Assembly: GCA_020442425.1 (NCBI GenBank)
Contig: JAGRKB010000019.1
Span: 1-34,032, forward strand
Direction: 5' to 3'
Source: Alphaproteobacteria bacterium
GTDB lineage: Bacteria > Pseudomonadota > Alphaproteobacteria > Micavibrionales > Micavibrionaceae
Length of the DNA stretch: 34,032 nt
Shown here in pieces: positions 15,097 to 24,336 of the stretch. Under the pieces are notes generated by a model. That model ran no database searches. It had not been told where the DNA came from and saw only the letters and a program-made list of their open reading frames with translations. The position numbers and the translations under genes were made by a program. How positions within the stretch are numbered: position 1 is the first letter of the stretch; each line of letters begins with the position of its first letter.

Positions 15097-16251
15097 TTAC
15101 GGAAACTTTAGATCGAGCCTATCTTTAGGCTCCTCATTAGTTTTATCACTCAAAGCTCTGACATCAATTCTTGTGGGTTTAACACCTTGCGCCAGTAGAT
15201 AAGACCGAACCGACAAAGCTCTCGCCAGTGAAAGCCGCCGGGCAGAGCTTTGTGTACCATCCGTAGATTGAGCATAAGACAAGATTTCTAGACGCTTTGA
15301 AGTATTATTTAACATTCTAGGGACTATACTTTTGTCTATAAGATCCTTTTGATCGCTATCCAATTCCGAAACACCTTTATCAAACGCAATACTGAATTGA
15401 TTTAAATCCGCACCAGCTTCCAACCCTAAAGCTTCGCGAAGATGCTTTTCATCATTATTCATGCGTTGATTTAAAGCCGCATCCATCATTCTCTCACCAA
15501 CTGAGAGCTTATTTCCTTTCTCTGAGGCCATGGGCGGCAGAGGACTTGAATCAACCATAACCGGCGGAACAGCAGGCATAGATTTTGGAGCTTTAGGGCG
15601 ATAGGCATTTTTATCAGAAAGTTTAGGAACAACCATATCCTGGTAGGCCTCTGGTAACTTCAAGCCAGTTGGCTTTTTTAAAGGAACAAAAACTTCCTCA
15701 CTCTCCACCACATAAGGAGAAACTTCTGCAGAGCTTTCTGAAAGCAAAGAAGCAACTTCATCTGGAGCAGCAAATTCTCCACGCTCCGGTAAAGGCAATA
15801 AAACATCTGGCTCTACAACCTTAACACTTTCAGCAGGGGCAACAAAATTTACAACTGCGCTCAGATTTGAAGGCTTATGCGGAGGCAAGGCAACTTCTTC
15901 CAATAGATCATCTCCAGAGATATTTTTTAGTGTTTCAGAAGACTTCTGCAATGTGAGAACATGATGATTTTCGACAGGATGACCTAGCAATGTTTGACTA
16001 TCAGGAGACGTTAATTGCCGCTTTTCCGGCAGCTCCATATTGTTTCTAGGATTTTCATCGACAATTTTTTGGCTTGTTCCCTCTCCTCCAAACATAGCAG
16101 GGGGGCTATAGCCATCCAAATCTTGTAAAACAGAGCGATCAACCTCCACATCAGCCCGACCATATTCTCCTCTATTTTGAGCAAAGGCATTCGGCGCAAT
16201 TGCCAAAACACTTCCCAAAACAGCAAGAATAAAAATCAGCAATATCCTCAT
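15097..16251 (-). CDS. Exported OmpA/MotB-domain protein with long proline-rich linker
   Basis: 384 residues: signal peptide (about 1-24, ending NAFA-QN), a long low-complexity linker rich in Pro, Glu and Ser (about 40-265), and a C-terminal OmpA-type domain (about 285-384). The domain shows IAFDKGVSELDSDQKDLI, the helix SSARRLSLARALSVRSYLLAQGV and a final RLDLKF strand. Such domains bind peptidoglycan diaminopimelate from the periplasm. No beta-barrel is present, so it is not a porin; a tether or wall-sensing role is inferred. Its ATG directly abuts the stop of the IMPase-family gene (TAA then ATG), implying translational coupling. A weak terminator follows. Confidence 0.8.
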   Translation of the reverse strand: MRILLIFILAVLGSVLAIAPNAFAQNRGEYGRADVEVDRSVLQDLDGYSPPAMFGGEGTSQKIVDENPRNNMELPEKRQLTSPDSQTLLGHPVENHHVLTLQKSSETLKNISGDDLLEEVALPPHKPSNLSAVVNFVAPAESVKVVEPDVLLPLPERGEFAAPDEVASLLSESSAEVSPYVVESEEVFVPLKKPTGLKLPEAYQDMVVPKLSDKNAYRPKAPKSMPAVPPVMVDSSPLPPMASEKGNKLSVGERMMDAALNQRMNNDEKHLREALGLEAGADLNQFSIAFDKGVSELDSDQKDLIDKSIVPRMLNNTSKRLEILSYAQSTDGTQSSARRLSLARALSVRSYLLAQGVKPTRIDVRALSDKTNEEPKDRLDLKFP

Positions 16252-17070
16252 TTAAGCCTCTTCAAGAATTTTCTTAACGCTTTGTTGGATGTTAGGATTT
16301 GAAGCCAGAATAGCATCGGCATAGACAGGATTCTTATCGCCCTCAAGCGAAATAATAGCTCCGCCAGCCTCTTTTAAAATCAAAGCCCCAGCTGCAACAT
16401 CCCAAGGAGACAATTTATTTTCCCAGAAAGCATCAAAGCGCCCGGCAGCAACATAACACAAATCAAGAGCCGCACATCCCATACGACGGAATCCGGATAC
16501 GCGCCCAACGAGGGCGGAAACTTGACGGGAAAACTTAGCCTGAGTCTGAATATCACGCGAACAGGCATCACCACCAGCAATAATAGCCGTCTCAAGATCG
16601 CGGCGTGAAGATACCCTTAATCGACGTTTCTGCATAAAAGCTCCGGCCCCTTTTTCAGCGTGGAAAACTTCACCCTTGATAGGATCCATAACCAAACCTG
16701 CGATCAATTCTTTTCCCGCAGGACCATTACGCTCTAAACCGATAGAAATGTTGAAATGAGGGATTCCGTGTAGAAAGTTTGTAGTCCCGTCCAAAGGGTC
16801 AATAATAAAGCGAAATTCTTCATTACCGGAACTGCCTTCGGCATGTACAGTGCCACTTTCTTCCATTAAAAAACCAAAAGACGGGCGCGCTTTTTTAAGA
16901 TCGTTATAAAGAATTTCTTCAGAACGTCTATCTGCCGCAGAGACAAAATCAGCAGGACCTTTTCTGGAAACTTGTAAGTGCTCGACTTCCCCATAATCCC
17001 TTAAAAGGGATTTTGCAGCTTTTTCAGCAGCACGAAGCATTATGGTTAGATTTGGAGACATTACGGACAT
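16252..17070 (-). CDS. Inositol monophosphatase family protein (SuhB-like)
   Basis: A 272-residue magnesium-dependent sugar phosphatase of the IMPase family. The metal and catalytic motifs are complete: E70-E71 in MEESGT, D91-P-L-D94-GTTN, and D224 in SPWDVAAG; FRRMGCAALDLCYVAAGRFD is also typical. Possible substrates are inositol-1-phosphate, a histidinol-phosphate-like compound or a nucleotide; sequence alone does not choose. SuhB in enterobacteria also assists rRNA antitermination, which cannot be assumed here. Two ATGs (codons 1 and 4) are possible. The 122 bp upstream, after the dciA-like stop, hold an AT-rich region with a possible TATAAA and a small AACAC/GTGTT repeat, so it may have its own promoter. 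Confidence 0.9.
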   Translation of the reverse strand: MSVMSPNLTIMLRAAEKAAKSLLRDYGEVEHLQVSRKGPADFVSAADRRSEEILYNDLKKARPSFGFLMEESGTVHAEGSSGNEEFRFIIDPLDGTTNFLHGIPHFNISIGLERNGPAGKELIAGLVMDPIKGEVFHAEKGAGAFMQKRRLRVSSRRDLETAIIAGGDACSRDIQTQAKFSRQVSALVGRVSGFRRMGCAALDLCYVAAGRFDAFWENKLSPWDVAAGALILKEAGGAIISLEGDKNPVYADAILASNPNIQQSVKKILEEA

Positions 17071-17192
17071 GATTTAGACTTCTCTATCTTCTGGTTTTAT
17101 TCACGATATTTAATAACACAAGAGTGTTTATACTGGTTTTTAAGATAATTTCACCAATTTTATTTCAGTAGGAGCTAAACGCTGCGCCTATA

Positions 17193-17699
17193 TTAGTCTT
17201 TATGGAATTTTGTGCGTTCTTTTCTAAGAACACTTTTCCCCAATTTTTCCAGGCATGCCTTAAGTTCATCATCTTCAACATCCTTAAGAACAGGCTGAAT
17301 AGTATCTCTTTCTTCCACTGATATAGGTGAACTTCTGTTCGGCGTATATGCCCCCCAGTCACCCGCGCTACTATTGGCAGCCATATGGACAAAGCGAATA
17401 GCGGTAATCCAACGTTCCCCATAAAGTTGGTTCAATCTCTCTAAAATCAAATCCTTTTGATAGTGAAGAATAGCAGCATCAGCACTACTGGCGCCAATGT
17501 CCAAAGTTGCTTGAGGCTTTTCTGCTCTTGTTTTTGGCTTTCTGTAATGTAATTTTACAGGCTGGGTTTTGGAGGCCATCTCAGCGCCGACAATATCCTC
17601 CCATTGAGACAGAATTTTACCCAAAGCCACAAACTTCCGGGCAAAAGCCTGAGAAGTCAGCTTGGAAATAGAAGCGGCGAGGGGGCGTAAATCCTGCAT
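17193..17699 (-). CDS. DciA-like DUF721 protein
   Basis: About 168 residues starting MQDLRPLAAS. It matches the DUF721/DciA type: an N-terminal KH-like domain (about 10-105) with SQWEDIVGAEMASKTQPVKL, a strand-rich LDIGASSADAAILHYQKDLILERLNQLYG block, and a charged C-terminal tail. DciA loads or activates the replicative helicase DnaB in bacteria lacking DnaC; that function is inferred from family and from the mutY linkage. The frame stays open 50 codons further upstream to 17849, but that extension overlaps mutY and looks non-native. The ATG at 17699 lacks a good Shine-Dalgarno. Only 21 bp separate it from the mutY start on the other strand. Confidence 0.82.
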   Translation of the reverse strand: MQDLRPLAASISKLTSQAFARKFVALGKILSQWEDIVGAEMASKTQPVKLHYRKPKTRAEKPQATLDIGASSADAAILHYQKDLILERLNQLYGERWITAIRFVHMAANSSAGDWGAYTPNRSSPISVEERDTIQPVLKDVEDDELKACLEKLGKSVLRKERTKFHKD

Positions 17700-17720
17700 A
17701 AAGAGAGTTGTACATCCTAC

Positions 17721-18824
17721 ATGAAAAAAAGTCACGTTTTTGAATGGAACACGAAGGATTTTCAAAAAGAGCTTTTGAAATGGTACGATAAATACCGCAG
17801 AGAATTGCCGTGGAGGGCTCCAAAAGGAAGAAAAGCACACCCATATCACGTATGGCTATCGGAAATTATGCTTCAGCAAACAACAGTTCCCGCAGTAAAA
17901 TCCTACTTTGAGAAATTCACGGAGCTATATCCTGACATTCATCATCTCGCCCAAGCCCCTGAAGAGGACATCCTGAAACACTGGGCAGGATTAGGATATT
18001 ATGCCAGAGCAAGAAATCTACACAAATGCGCAAAAATAATTTCAGAAGTTTATGGCGGAAATTTTCCTAAAACCGAAATCGACCTAAAGAAACTCCCCGG
18101 AATTGGCGACTATACAGCCTCTGCTATTATCGCCATAGCATTCAACAAAGAAGCTGTTGTGGTTGACGGAAATGTTGAACGAATAATAGCAAGGCTGGCC
18201 CGAATAAGGGAACCTTTGCCGAAATCAAAAGCAATCATAAAAACGATAGCCGCAAGCATTTATGAGGATATTGGAAAAAAAGCAAGTGACCTTCCTCAAT
18301 CGCTAATGGATCTAGGCTCCATGGTGTGCACGCCAAAATCTCCCAAATGCAATATCTGCCCAATTAGTTACTTTTGCGAAGCTAAAAATCACAAAGATCA
18401 GGAAAAATACCCCGTGAAAGCAATTAAAGAGGCCAAACCAACAAGAATAGGGGATGTATATTGGATTGAAACCACTAAGGGGGAGATTCTTATCGAAAAA
18501 CGTTCAACCAATAGGATGTTAGGAGGGATGATGGCGCTTCCGGGTACCGATTGGGATAAAAATAATGCAGAATCAATGGGTTCCTCTGATATCAGCCTCT
18601 TCAAACCGGACAAAAAACCCTCTCTCATTGGTGAGGTTCGGCATAGTTTTACCCACTTTCACCTGATCTTAAACGTTCACAAGGCTAGAGTTCCAATAAA
18701 GAATCTTATATTAAAAGAAAATCAACGTCTTATCTGTATAAAAGACATAGACGAACTGGGCTTTCCAAGCCTATATAAAAAAGTTGTTAAATTGGCTATT
18801 TCTGCCGAGGATAAAGATGAATAA
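17721..18824 (+). CDS. mutY: A/G-specific adenine DNA glycosylase MutY
   Basis: A 367-residue base-excision enzyme that removes adenine mispaired with 8-oxoguanine. The family's catalytic Glu is E48 in WLSEIMLQQT; the helix-hairpin-helix is LPGIGDYTASAI (about 125-136), with the catalytic Asp D149 in VVVDGNVERI. A [4Fe-4S] cluster is formed by C203, C210, C213 and C219 (spacing C-x6-C-x2-C-x5-C). The C-terminal third (about 240-360) is a Nudix-like domain that reads 8-oxoG, including SFTHFHLIL. Length is normal. Divergent from the dciA-like gene, with promoters probably reaching into each other's coding sequence. The next gene overlaps it by 8 bp. Confidence 0.96.
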   Translation: MKKSHVFEWNTKDFQKELLKWYDKYRRELPWRAPKGRKAHPYHVWLSEIMLQQTTVPAVKSYFEKFTELYPDIHHLAQAPEEDILKHWAGLGYYARARNLHKCAKIISEVYGGNFPKTEIDLKKLPGIGDYTASAIIAIAFNKEAVVVDGNVERIIARLARIREPLPKSKAIIKTIAASIYEDIGKKASDLPQSLMDLGSMVCTPKSPKCNICPISYFCEAKNHKDQEKYPVKAIKEAKPTRIGDVYWIETTKGEILIEKRSTNRMLGGMMALPGTDWDKNNAESMGSSDISLFKPDKKPSLIGEVRHSFTHFHLILNVHKARVPIKNLILKENQRLICIKDIDELGFPSLYKKVVKLAISAEDKDE

Positions 18825-19761
18825 AAAATTGTATTTACAATCCATAAAATTCACCCTTTTTATTTTTCTAACAGTTATTTCTGTTATGTCTGCGTTGCCC
18901 ACTTCTTTAAGTTACGCGCAAGAACATCAACCATCACAAGCGGAACTAGACCTCGATGCGATAATTCAATCTGAGATTGAAAAACAAAAAGAAGCAGAAC
19001 TGCTCAAAAATCAAAAAACACTTGATGAGGCGAGCAAAATAACCAGCACTCTTGTCACAGAAAATACAAAAATAACAGGAAGATCAAATGTTGTTAGATT
19101 TGTTCCGGCAACAAGAGAGAACATAGTACGTCTTCTTTGGCTTTTTAACGTGGTAGATGTTACCGATCTTGAAGCTGTGGATGCATATATCAGAGCCTCA
19201 GAATGTAACCTCTACGAAAAATATTATAACGATGAATTTGAGTGGCGAAAAATTGAAATGGCTACAGTAGATTACCTACAAAAATACTCTGGTAGCTTTT
19301 CAAATTACGTTGAGATTATTCAACCTGTAGAAATTGGACGTTACGACTTCGATCTGAATGGTTTTACCCTGAATGATAATGGTGAACTCTTCAATATGAA
19401 GACGATACAAATATCAGATTCAAAGGAAATGGACAAAGAATGTAATCTTTCTCCAGAGGAAGACGCAAGATTTCAAGGCACAGCAGTTGTAACACTTAAA
19501 AACCCCATCAATATTGATTTTATACGTGTTCCCCATACTCTTGCAAAAGAGTATCTACAATTCTTTGAAGATAGATACGGAACGTTGGACGGTACAAAAA
19601 ATGTGTATTTCAAATATCGCATTAGAATTGATCGTTATTCTCGATTTGATCCAGGATCAACGGCGGGACCAGCAAATATCTTCGAAGGAAAAATCCTGAA
19701 TATTGATATCTATGCAGATCAAGAAATGTTCTTACTCTTATATCAACAAGCCTACGAATAA
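18817..19761 (+). CDS. Exported protein of unknown function, coupled to mutY
   Basis: I do not recognise this 314-residue protein. It has a clear signal peptide (about 1-34, hydrophobic TLFIFLTVISVMSALP, cleavage near SYA-QE), then a Glu/Gln/Lys-rich helical stretch (about 36-80), and a globular domain (about 85-314) with many aromatic and acidic residues and two conspicuous cysteines (SECNLYEKYYND, DKECNLSPEED) that could pair. No enzyme motif is visible. GAGG lies 6 nt before the ATG at 18817, and its ATGAATAA overlaps the last codons of mutY, so translation is probably coupled. The frame also opens at 18784 inside mutY, but without signal-peptide logic. It ends 8 bp before the convergent folB. 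A DNA-repair link is not implied by location alone. Confidence 0.8.
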   Translation: MNKKLYLQSIKFTLFIFLTVISVMSALPTSLSYAQEHQPSQAELDLDAIIQSEIEKQKEAELLKNQKTLDEASKITSTLVTENTKITGRSNVVRFVPATRENIVRLLWLFNVVDVTDLEAVDAYIRASECNLYEKYYNDEFEWRKIEMATVDYLQKYSGSFSNYVEIIQPVEIGRYDFDLNGFTLNDNGELFNMKTIQISDSKEMDKECNLSPEEDARFQGTAVVTLKNPINIDFIRVPHTLAKEYLQFFEDRYGTLDGTKNVYFKYRIRIDRYSRFDPGSTAGPANIFEGKILNIDIYADQEMFLLLYQQAYE

Positions 19762-19769
19762 TTGAATGT

Positions 19770-20150
19770 CTATTTCCGATAACGGATAATAGTAGTGCCG
19801 ACAACGCAATCATCAAAAATATCAGGCTTTTGAAGGCTTATCTTAACACGGATCAGCCTTTTATCGCTAAGACAAATGCGAGCTATACTCTCGGCATAAG
19901 TCTCAACTAAATCATGGTGGATCTGCGAGAGCCGTCGTATTTCACTAACGATGAAATCATAAGAAACAGTGTCTTCGATATTATCGCTCTTCACTTCCCA
20001 GTCGGAAAGCAATGCCTCAACATCAACAATAATATCCTGAAAACCTGTCTTTTCGTGATCATAGACCCCGATGCGAGCAGGAAGGCGCATATGATGAACC
20101 GTTATAAATGTTAGATTCTCCCCCCCGGAATAATCCACGCACGAGTTCAT
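19770..20150 (-). CDS. folB: Dihydroneopterin aldolase FolB
   Basis: A 126-residue aldolase that converts 7,8-dihydroneopterin to 6-hydroxymethyl-dihydropterin plus glycolaldehyde in folate synthesis. Key residues match: E33 in RIGVYDHEK, Y64 in TVSYDFI, E83 in DLVETYAESIA, and K108 in SLQKPDI. The N-terminus is about ten residues longer than minimal FolB. AAGGA stands 7 nt before the ATG. It lies 34 bp after ccrM and is probably co-transcribed with it; its 3' end converges on the mutY operon. No folK or folP is nearby. Confidence 0.93.
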   Translation of the reverse strand: MNSCVDYSGGENLTFITVHHMRLPARIGVYDHEKTGFQDIIVDVEALLSDWEVKSDNIEDTVSYDFIVSEIRRLSQIHHDLVETYAESIARICLSDKRLIRVKISLQKPDIFDDCVVGTTIIRYRK

Positions 20151-20184
20151 AATGCTATCCTTCCAACTTTACTACAAACTGCTG

Positions 20185-21357
<1,173 letters not shown>

Positions 21358-21384
21358 TTATAAAATTCCTTTCAAAGCACCGAG

Positions 21385-21458
21385 GAATCATGAATCATTT
21401 GGGACTCGCCGTCAAGCATTTTTAGAGAAAAAACAAAAAGGATTCATTTATGTGAATC
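21385..21458. promoter_or_regulatory. Cluster of five GANTC sites upstream of ccrM
   Basis: GANTC occurs at 21385-21389, 21392-21396, 21403-21407, 21441-21445 and 21454-21458. These are the predicted target of the adjacent ccrM product. About 0.7 sites would be expected by chance in the 174-bp intergenic region. Confidence 0.8.
21387..21415 (-). promoter_or_regulatory. Candidate ccrM promoter
   Basis: Minus strand TTGACG (21415-21410), a 17-nt spacer, then CATGAT (21392-21387). One GANTC lies in the spacer and two overlap the -10. The predicted start near 21380 gives a leader of about 23 nt carrying AAAGGA and the ccrM ATG. Confidence 0.55.
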
Positions 21459-21467
21459 AATAAGTTA

Positions 21468-21482
21468 TTAACGATTTCTAAA
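21468..21482. promoter_or_regulatory. Possible CtrA-like site upstream of ccrM
   Basis: TTAA-N7-TAAA on the plus strand (TTTA-N7-TTAA on the minus), one mismatch from the TTAA-N7-TTAA consensus. It is in AT-rich DNA about 53 bp upstream of the -35, so chance is a real alternative. Confidence 0.25.
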
Positions 21483-21484
21483 GT

Positions 21485-21529
21485 TAAAAAATACCCCGAA
21501 TATTTGAAGGATTATTGCTGAGAAAGGGG
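21485..21529 (-). terminator. Weak possible terminator after the DUF3592-like gene
   Basis: Minus strand CCCC (21529-21526) could pair with GGGG (21497-21494) across a long, partly paired loop, followed by TATTTTTT. The T-run is good but the stem is poor. It lies directly after the stop codon of the last gene in the secA-led run. Confidence 0.3.
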
Positions 21530-21531
21530 AG

Positions 21532-22635
21532 TTACATGCGACTCATGCGCGATCGTCTGCGAAATGCGGCCATGATAGATTGAAATAAAATCAATCCTCC
21601 AACCCCCATCATGAGCTTAAACTCAGCCCCTTGCCAAATACCTCTATCAATAACGGCATTATAAGCGGAAGAACGGGAATGATAGACTCTGATCGTTTTG
21701 GCACTCCGAGTGCTGGGAAATAATTTAGCCAAAGGGTCTCTTTTCTTAATCAGTTTACCCTTGGGAGATTTGTATAAAACTCTACGCTCAATCCCTGACA
21801 TTTCCTCATAAGTTCCCTCAACAGAAACAGCAGAGGCAATAAAATCCTGTTGCTGACGATCCAGATAATGCCCTCCATATAGGAGGGCACAAGCAATTAT
21901 TAGAACGAAGGGAAGGGCAATCTGTTGAAAACGATCTTCTTTCTTTAAAATTAAAGCCACCTCGTCAGCATTCAGCATAACAAGGCTTTTACGCTTCTCA
22001 TCACGCTCTGCCTTTTTCTTCAACTTAAATTCAAATTTGTTGAGATGCATATTTTGGGGAGGTAAAAACTTACGCCTCCCCCAAAGAAAGTGAATGGCTA
22101 TAAGCACCCAAACAATAACTGTTACTGGAGTAATATCATGCAAGCTATACAATCCAATTCCCATCCCTATGCTAATACCAAGCATAAGTAATGGAATAAT
22201 AATCCAGATTGCGCTCTTGGGAGAAACCCATTCAGGAGACTCTTCGTCTACTTTAACTTTTACCTTTGTACCCGGAATCTTGTTTCTCAACAGGGAAGAG
22301 CCTGACAATGATTCTGCTACAATTGTCTTGCCATGACGATCCCGATACTCAAAAACTGGATAATAAATTGTAGATCTGCTGGTTTTACCTGCTCCTGTGC
22401 CAACAGAAGGTGATCCAACCCGCACACCGATAATCTTGGCCATACAATATTTCTGCGATTTTAAAGTGTAAATCTCACTAAATAAAATTACGATTGCAAA
22501 AAAACACAAAATAGCGCCGATTGAAAAAACTGTCCCTTGTACGTAGGCTATAATTAAATTCTGGAATAAGGCAGAGATGTCGAATTCCCCATTCTTTTCA
22601 TACAAAAATGAGAAGTCATACATAAATTCAAGCAT
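21532..22635 (-). CDS. DUF3592-like multi-pass membrane protein
   Basis: 367 residues with about five hydrophobic segments (roughly 33-55, 143-163, 167-186, 238-256 and 340-358). Between the first two lies a soluble domain (about 65-140) with IYYPVFEYRDRHGKTIVAES and IPGTKVKVKVDEESPEW, the pattern of DUF3592-type proteins. A second soluble part (about 258-335) contains VEGTYEEMSGIERRVLYKSPKGKLI. A basic cytoplasmic stretch (about 190-235) separates the two. Biochemical function is unknown for the family. It starts 2 nt after the rnhB stop, so it is translated from the same message as rnhB, ackA and pta. Confidence 0.75.
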   Translation of the reverse strand: MLEFMYDFSFLYEKNGEFDISALFQNLIIAYVQGTVFSIGAILCFFAIVILFSEIYTLKSQKYCMAKIIGVRVGSPSVGTGAGKTSRSTIYYPVFEYRDRHGKTIVAESLSGSSLLRNKIPGTKVKVKVDEESPEWVSPKSAIWIIIPLLMLGISIGMGIGLYSLHDITPVTVIVWVLIAIHFLWGRRKFLPPQNMHLNKFEFKLKKKAERDEKRKSLVMLNADEVALILKKEDRFQQIALPFVLIIACALLYGGHYLDRQQQDFIASAVSVEGTYEEMSGIERRVLYKSPKGKLIKKRDPLAKLFPSTRSAKTIRVYHSRSSAYNAVIDRGIWQGAEFKLMMGVGGLILFQSIMAAFRRRSRMSRM

Positions 22636-22637
22636 AC

Positions 22638-23264
22638 CTAACCTGCTTTCTTTTTAATCGCCTCGGAAACAGGAGAAAAGCTAACTCTATGATGCGTTGT
22701 GGGCCCACATCTGGCTAAAGCTTCTAGATGAGCAGGGGTTCCATATCCTGCATTACTTTCCCAACCATAGGCTGGAAATTCTTGAGCCATATTCTTCATG
22801 AGCCTGTCACGCGTAACTTTTGCCAAAATGGAGGCTGCAGCAATAGAAATAGAAAGATTGTCCCCCTTAATGATAGTACGGGATGCCCAAGGCCAATCCT
22901 TAGGTGATCGATTGCCATCTATTAAAATCATATCGGGAGAAATGTTACATGATTCAATGGCGCGTCTCATAGCAAGAAAAGTTGCCTGCAAAATATTAAT
23001 CTCGTCAATTTCCTGAGGGCTAGCTTCGCCAATTCCAAAGATACATTGTGATTGAATAACGGAAAATAAAATCTCGCGCTTTGTTTCAGACAGTTTCTTA
23101 CTATCTCTAACTTCTCGCCACACAGGATGACCGCGCTTTTCATGAGGGACATAAACAGCGGCGGCAACAACAGGCCCAGCAAGAGGCCCACGACCAACTT
23201 CATCAACTCCCAGAACATGTGGGGAAACATACAAATTTTCCAAATCAAAGTTGGGGCTAACCAT
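22638..23264 (-). CDS. rnhB: Ribonuclease HII
   Basis: A 208-residue type 2 RNase H that cuts RNA in RNA-DNA hybrids and single ribonucleotides in DNA. The four metal-binding acids are D21 and E22 in GVDEVGRGPLAGPV, D116 in LIDGNR, and D135 in KGDNLSISIAAASILAKVTRD. The ATG lies within the end of ackA, an 8-nt ATGGTTAG overlap, implying coupled translation. Downstream is the DUF3592-like gene. In many alphaproteobacteria rnhB neighbours ccrM; here one membrane-protein gene lies between them. Confidence 0.95.
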   Translation of the reverse strand: MVSPNFDLENLYVSPHVLGVDEVGRGPLAGPVVAAAVYVPHEKRGHPVWREVRDSKKLSETKREILFSVIQSQCIFGIGEASPQEIDEINILQATFLAMRRAIESCNISPDMILIDGNRSPKDWPWASRTIIKGDNLSISIAAASILAKVTRDRLMKNMAQEFPAYGWESNAGYGTPAHLEALARCGPTTHHRVSFSPVSEAIKKKAG

Positions 23265-24336
23265 CGTGTATCAAGTCTTTCACATTTGAGGCAATTGAAA
23301 ATTCTTCGTTAGTAGGTACAATAATACTATCGAATGCAGGAAGAAAACTGAGCAAAGATAGAATACGATTTCTAATCTGACCAGCATTTTCTCCGATACC
23401 GCCACTAAAGACGACATAATCAAGCCCGCCCAGCGAAACTGTAAGATATGCAATATACTGTGCAACTTTACGACAATAAAAATCCACCGCAAATTGAGAG
23501 GATTCATCACTCTGCTCCAGCAAAATTTTCATATCGTTTGTTTTGCCGTTACTCAATCCAAGCAAACCGGAGCAATGATACAAAATATCCTCCACTTCGC
23601 TGGCCTCAATTTTTAAAGACTGAATGAGATATAAAATAAGACCAGGGTCAACACTCCCGGATCGTGTGCCCATAGGAAGCCCATCCAAAGCAGTAAGCCC
23701 CATAGTCGTATCAATACTTAGACCATTCTCAACAGCGCACAAACTCGAACCGCTTCCAAGATGAGCATAAATACCTTTCTGATTTTTACGTTTAAGATTT
23801 TCACTGCAAACCTTTGTCACAAGATACTGGTAAGAAAGACCATGGAAACCAAATTTTTTAAGGCCTAAATCTCTCAAATTATGAGGAAGAGCATAAGTAT
23901 CCATCACTGACAAATGACCGTGATGAAACGCAGTATCAAAATCAGCAAATTGAGGAATGGTCGGCCACAACTTCTTGCAAATTGTGATTGCTCTTAAATT
24001 ATGAGGTTGGTGCAAAGGGGCGAATGGAGACAGCTCATATAAATATTCCAGTACTTCATCATTAATCTCAACCGCAGAAATATATCGCTCTCCACCGTGA
24101 ACAACGCGGTGGGCAATAGCACGAACAGGATAAGATTTACAATTCTCGATAACTTTTAGAAAAGCAGCCTCATGGTCTGAAAAATCAGAGCCAACTTCTC
24201 CAATATTTTGAAATTTTCCTGATTGAACAATACTTAAGCCTTGCAAAGAAAAAAGCTTGTATTTAACACTGGAGGAACCGGCATTGATAACAAGAAGACA
24301 TTCACATTCATCGGAAATATTCCTATCCCGCCACAT
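23257..24336 (-). CDS. ackA: Acetate kinase
   Basis: A 359-residue acetate/propionate kinase that interconverts acetyl phosphate and ADP with acetate and ATP. Conserved sites: N18 in VINAGSSSVKY, R77 in AHRVVHGGERY, D134 in FDTAFHHG, the phosphate loop HLGSGSSLCAV, R225 in PMGTRSGSVDPG, GGIGENA (312-318) and the late PTNEE. It is about 40 residues shorter than E. coli AckA, with gaps spread through the chain rather than a truncation. The start overlaps the pta stop by one base (TAATG), and the end overlaps rnhB. With pta it forms the acetyl-CoA/acetate module. Confidence 0.94.
   Translation of the reverse strand: MWRDRNISDECECLLVINAGSSSVKYKLFSLQGLSIVQSGKFQNIGEVGSDFSDHEAAFLKVIENCKSYPVRAIAHRVVHGGERYISAVEINDEVLEYLYELSPFAPLHQPHNLRAITICKKLWPTIPQFADFDTAFHHGHLSVMDTYALPHNLRDLGLKKFGFHGLSYQYLVTKVCSENLKRKNQKGIYAHLGSGSSLCAVENGLSIDTTMGLTALDGLPMGTRSGSVDPGLILYLIQSLKIEASEVEDILYHCSGLLGLSNGKTNDMKILLEQSDESSQFAVDFYCRKVAQYIAYLTVSLGGLDYVVFSGGIGENAGQIRNRILSLLSFLPAFDSIIVPTNEEFSIASNVKDLIHDG

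Noticed and set aside
17700..17849. A 50-codon N-terminal extension of the dciA-like gene
   Set aside because: It is antisense to the conserved start of mutY, and family members begin near MQDLRPL.
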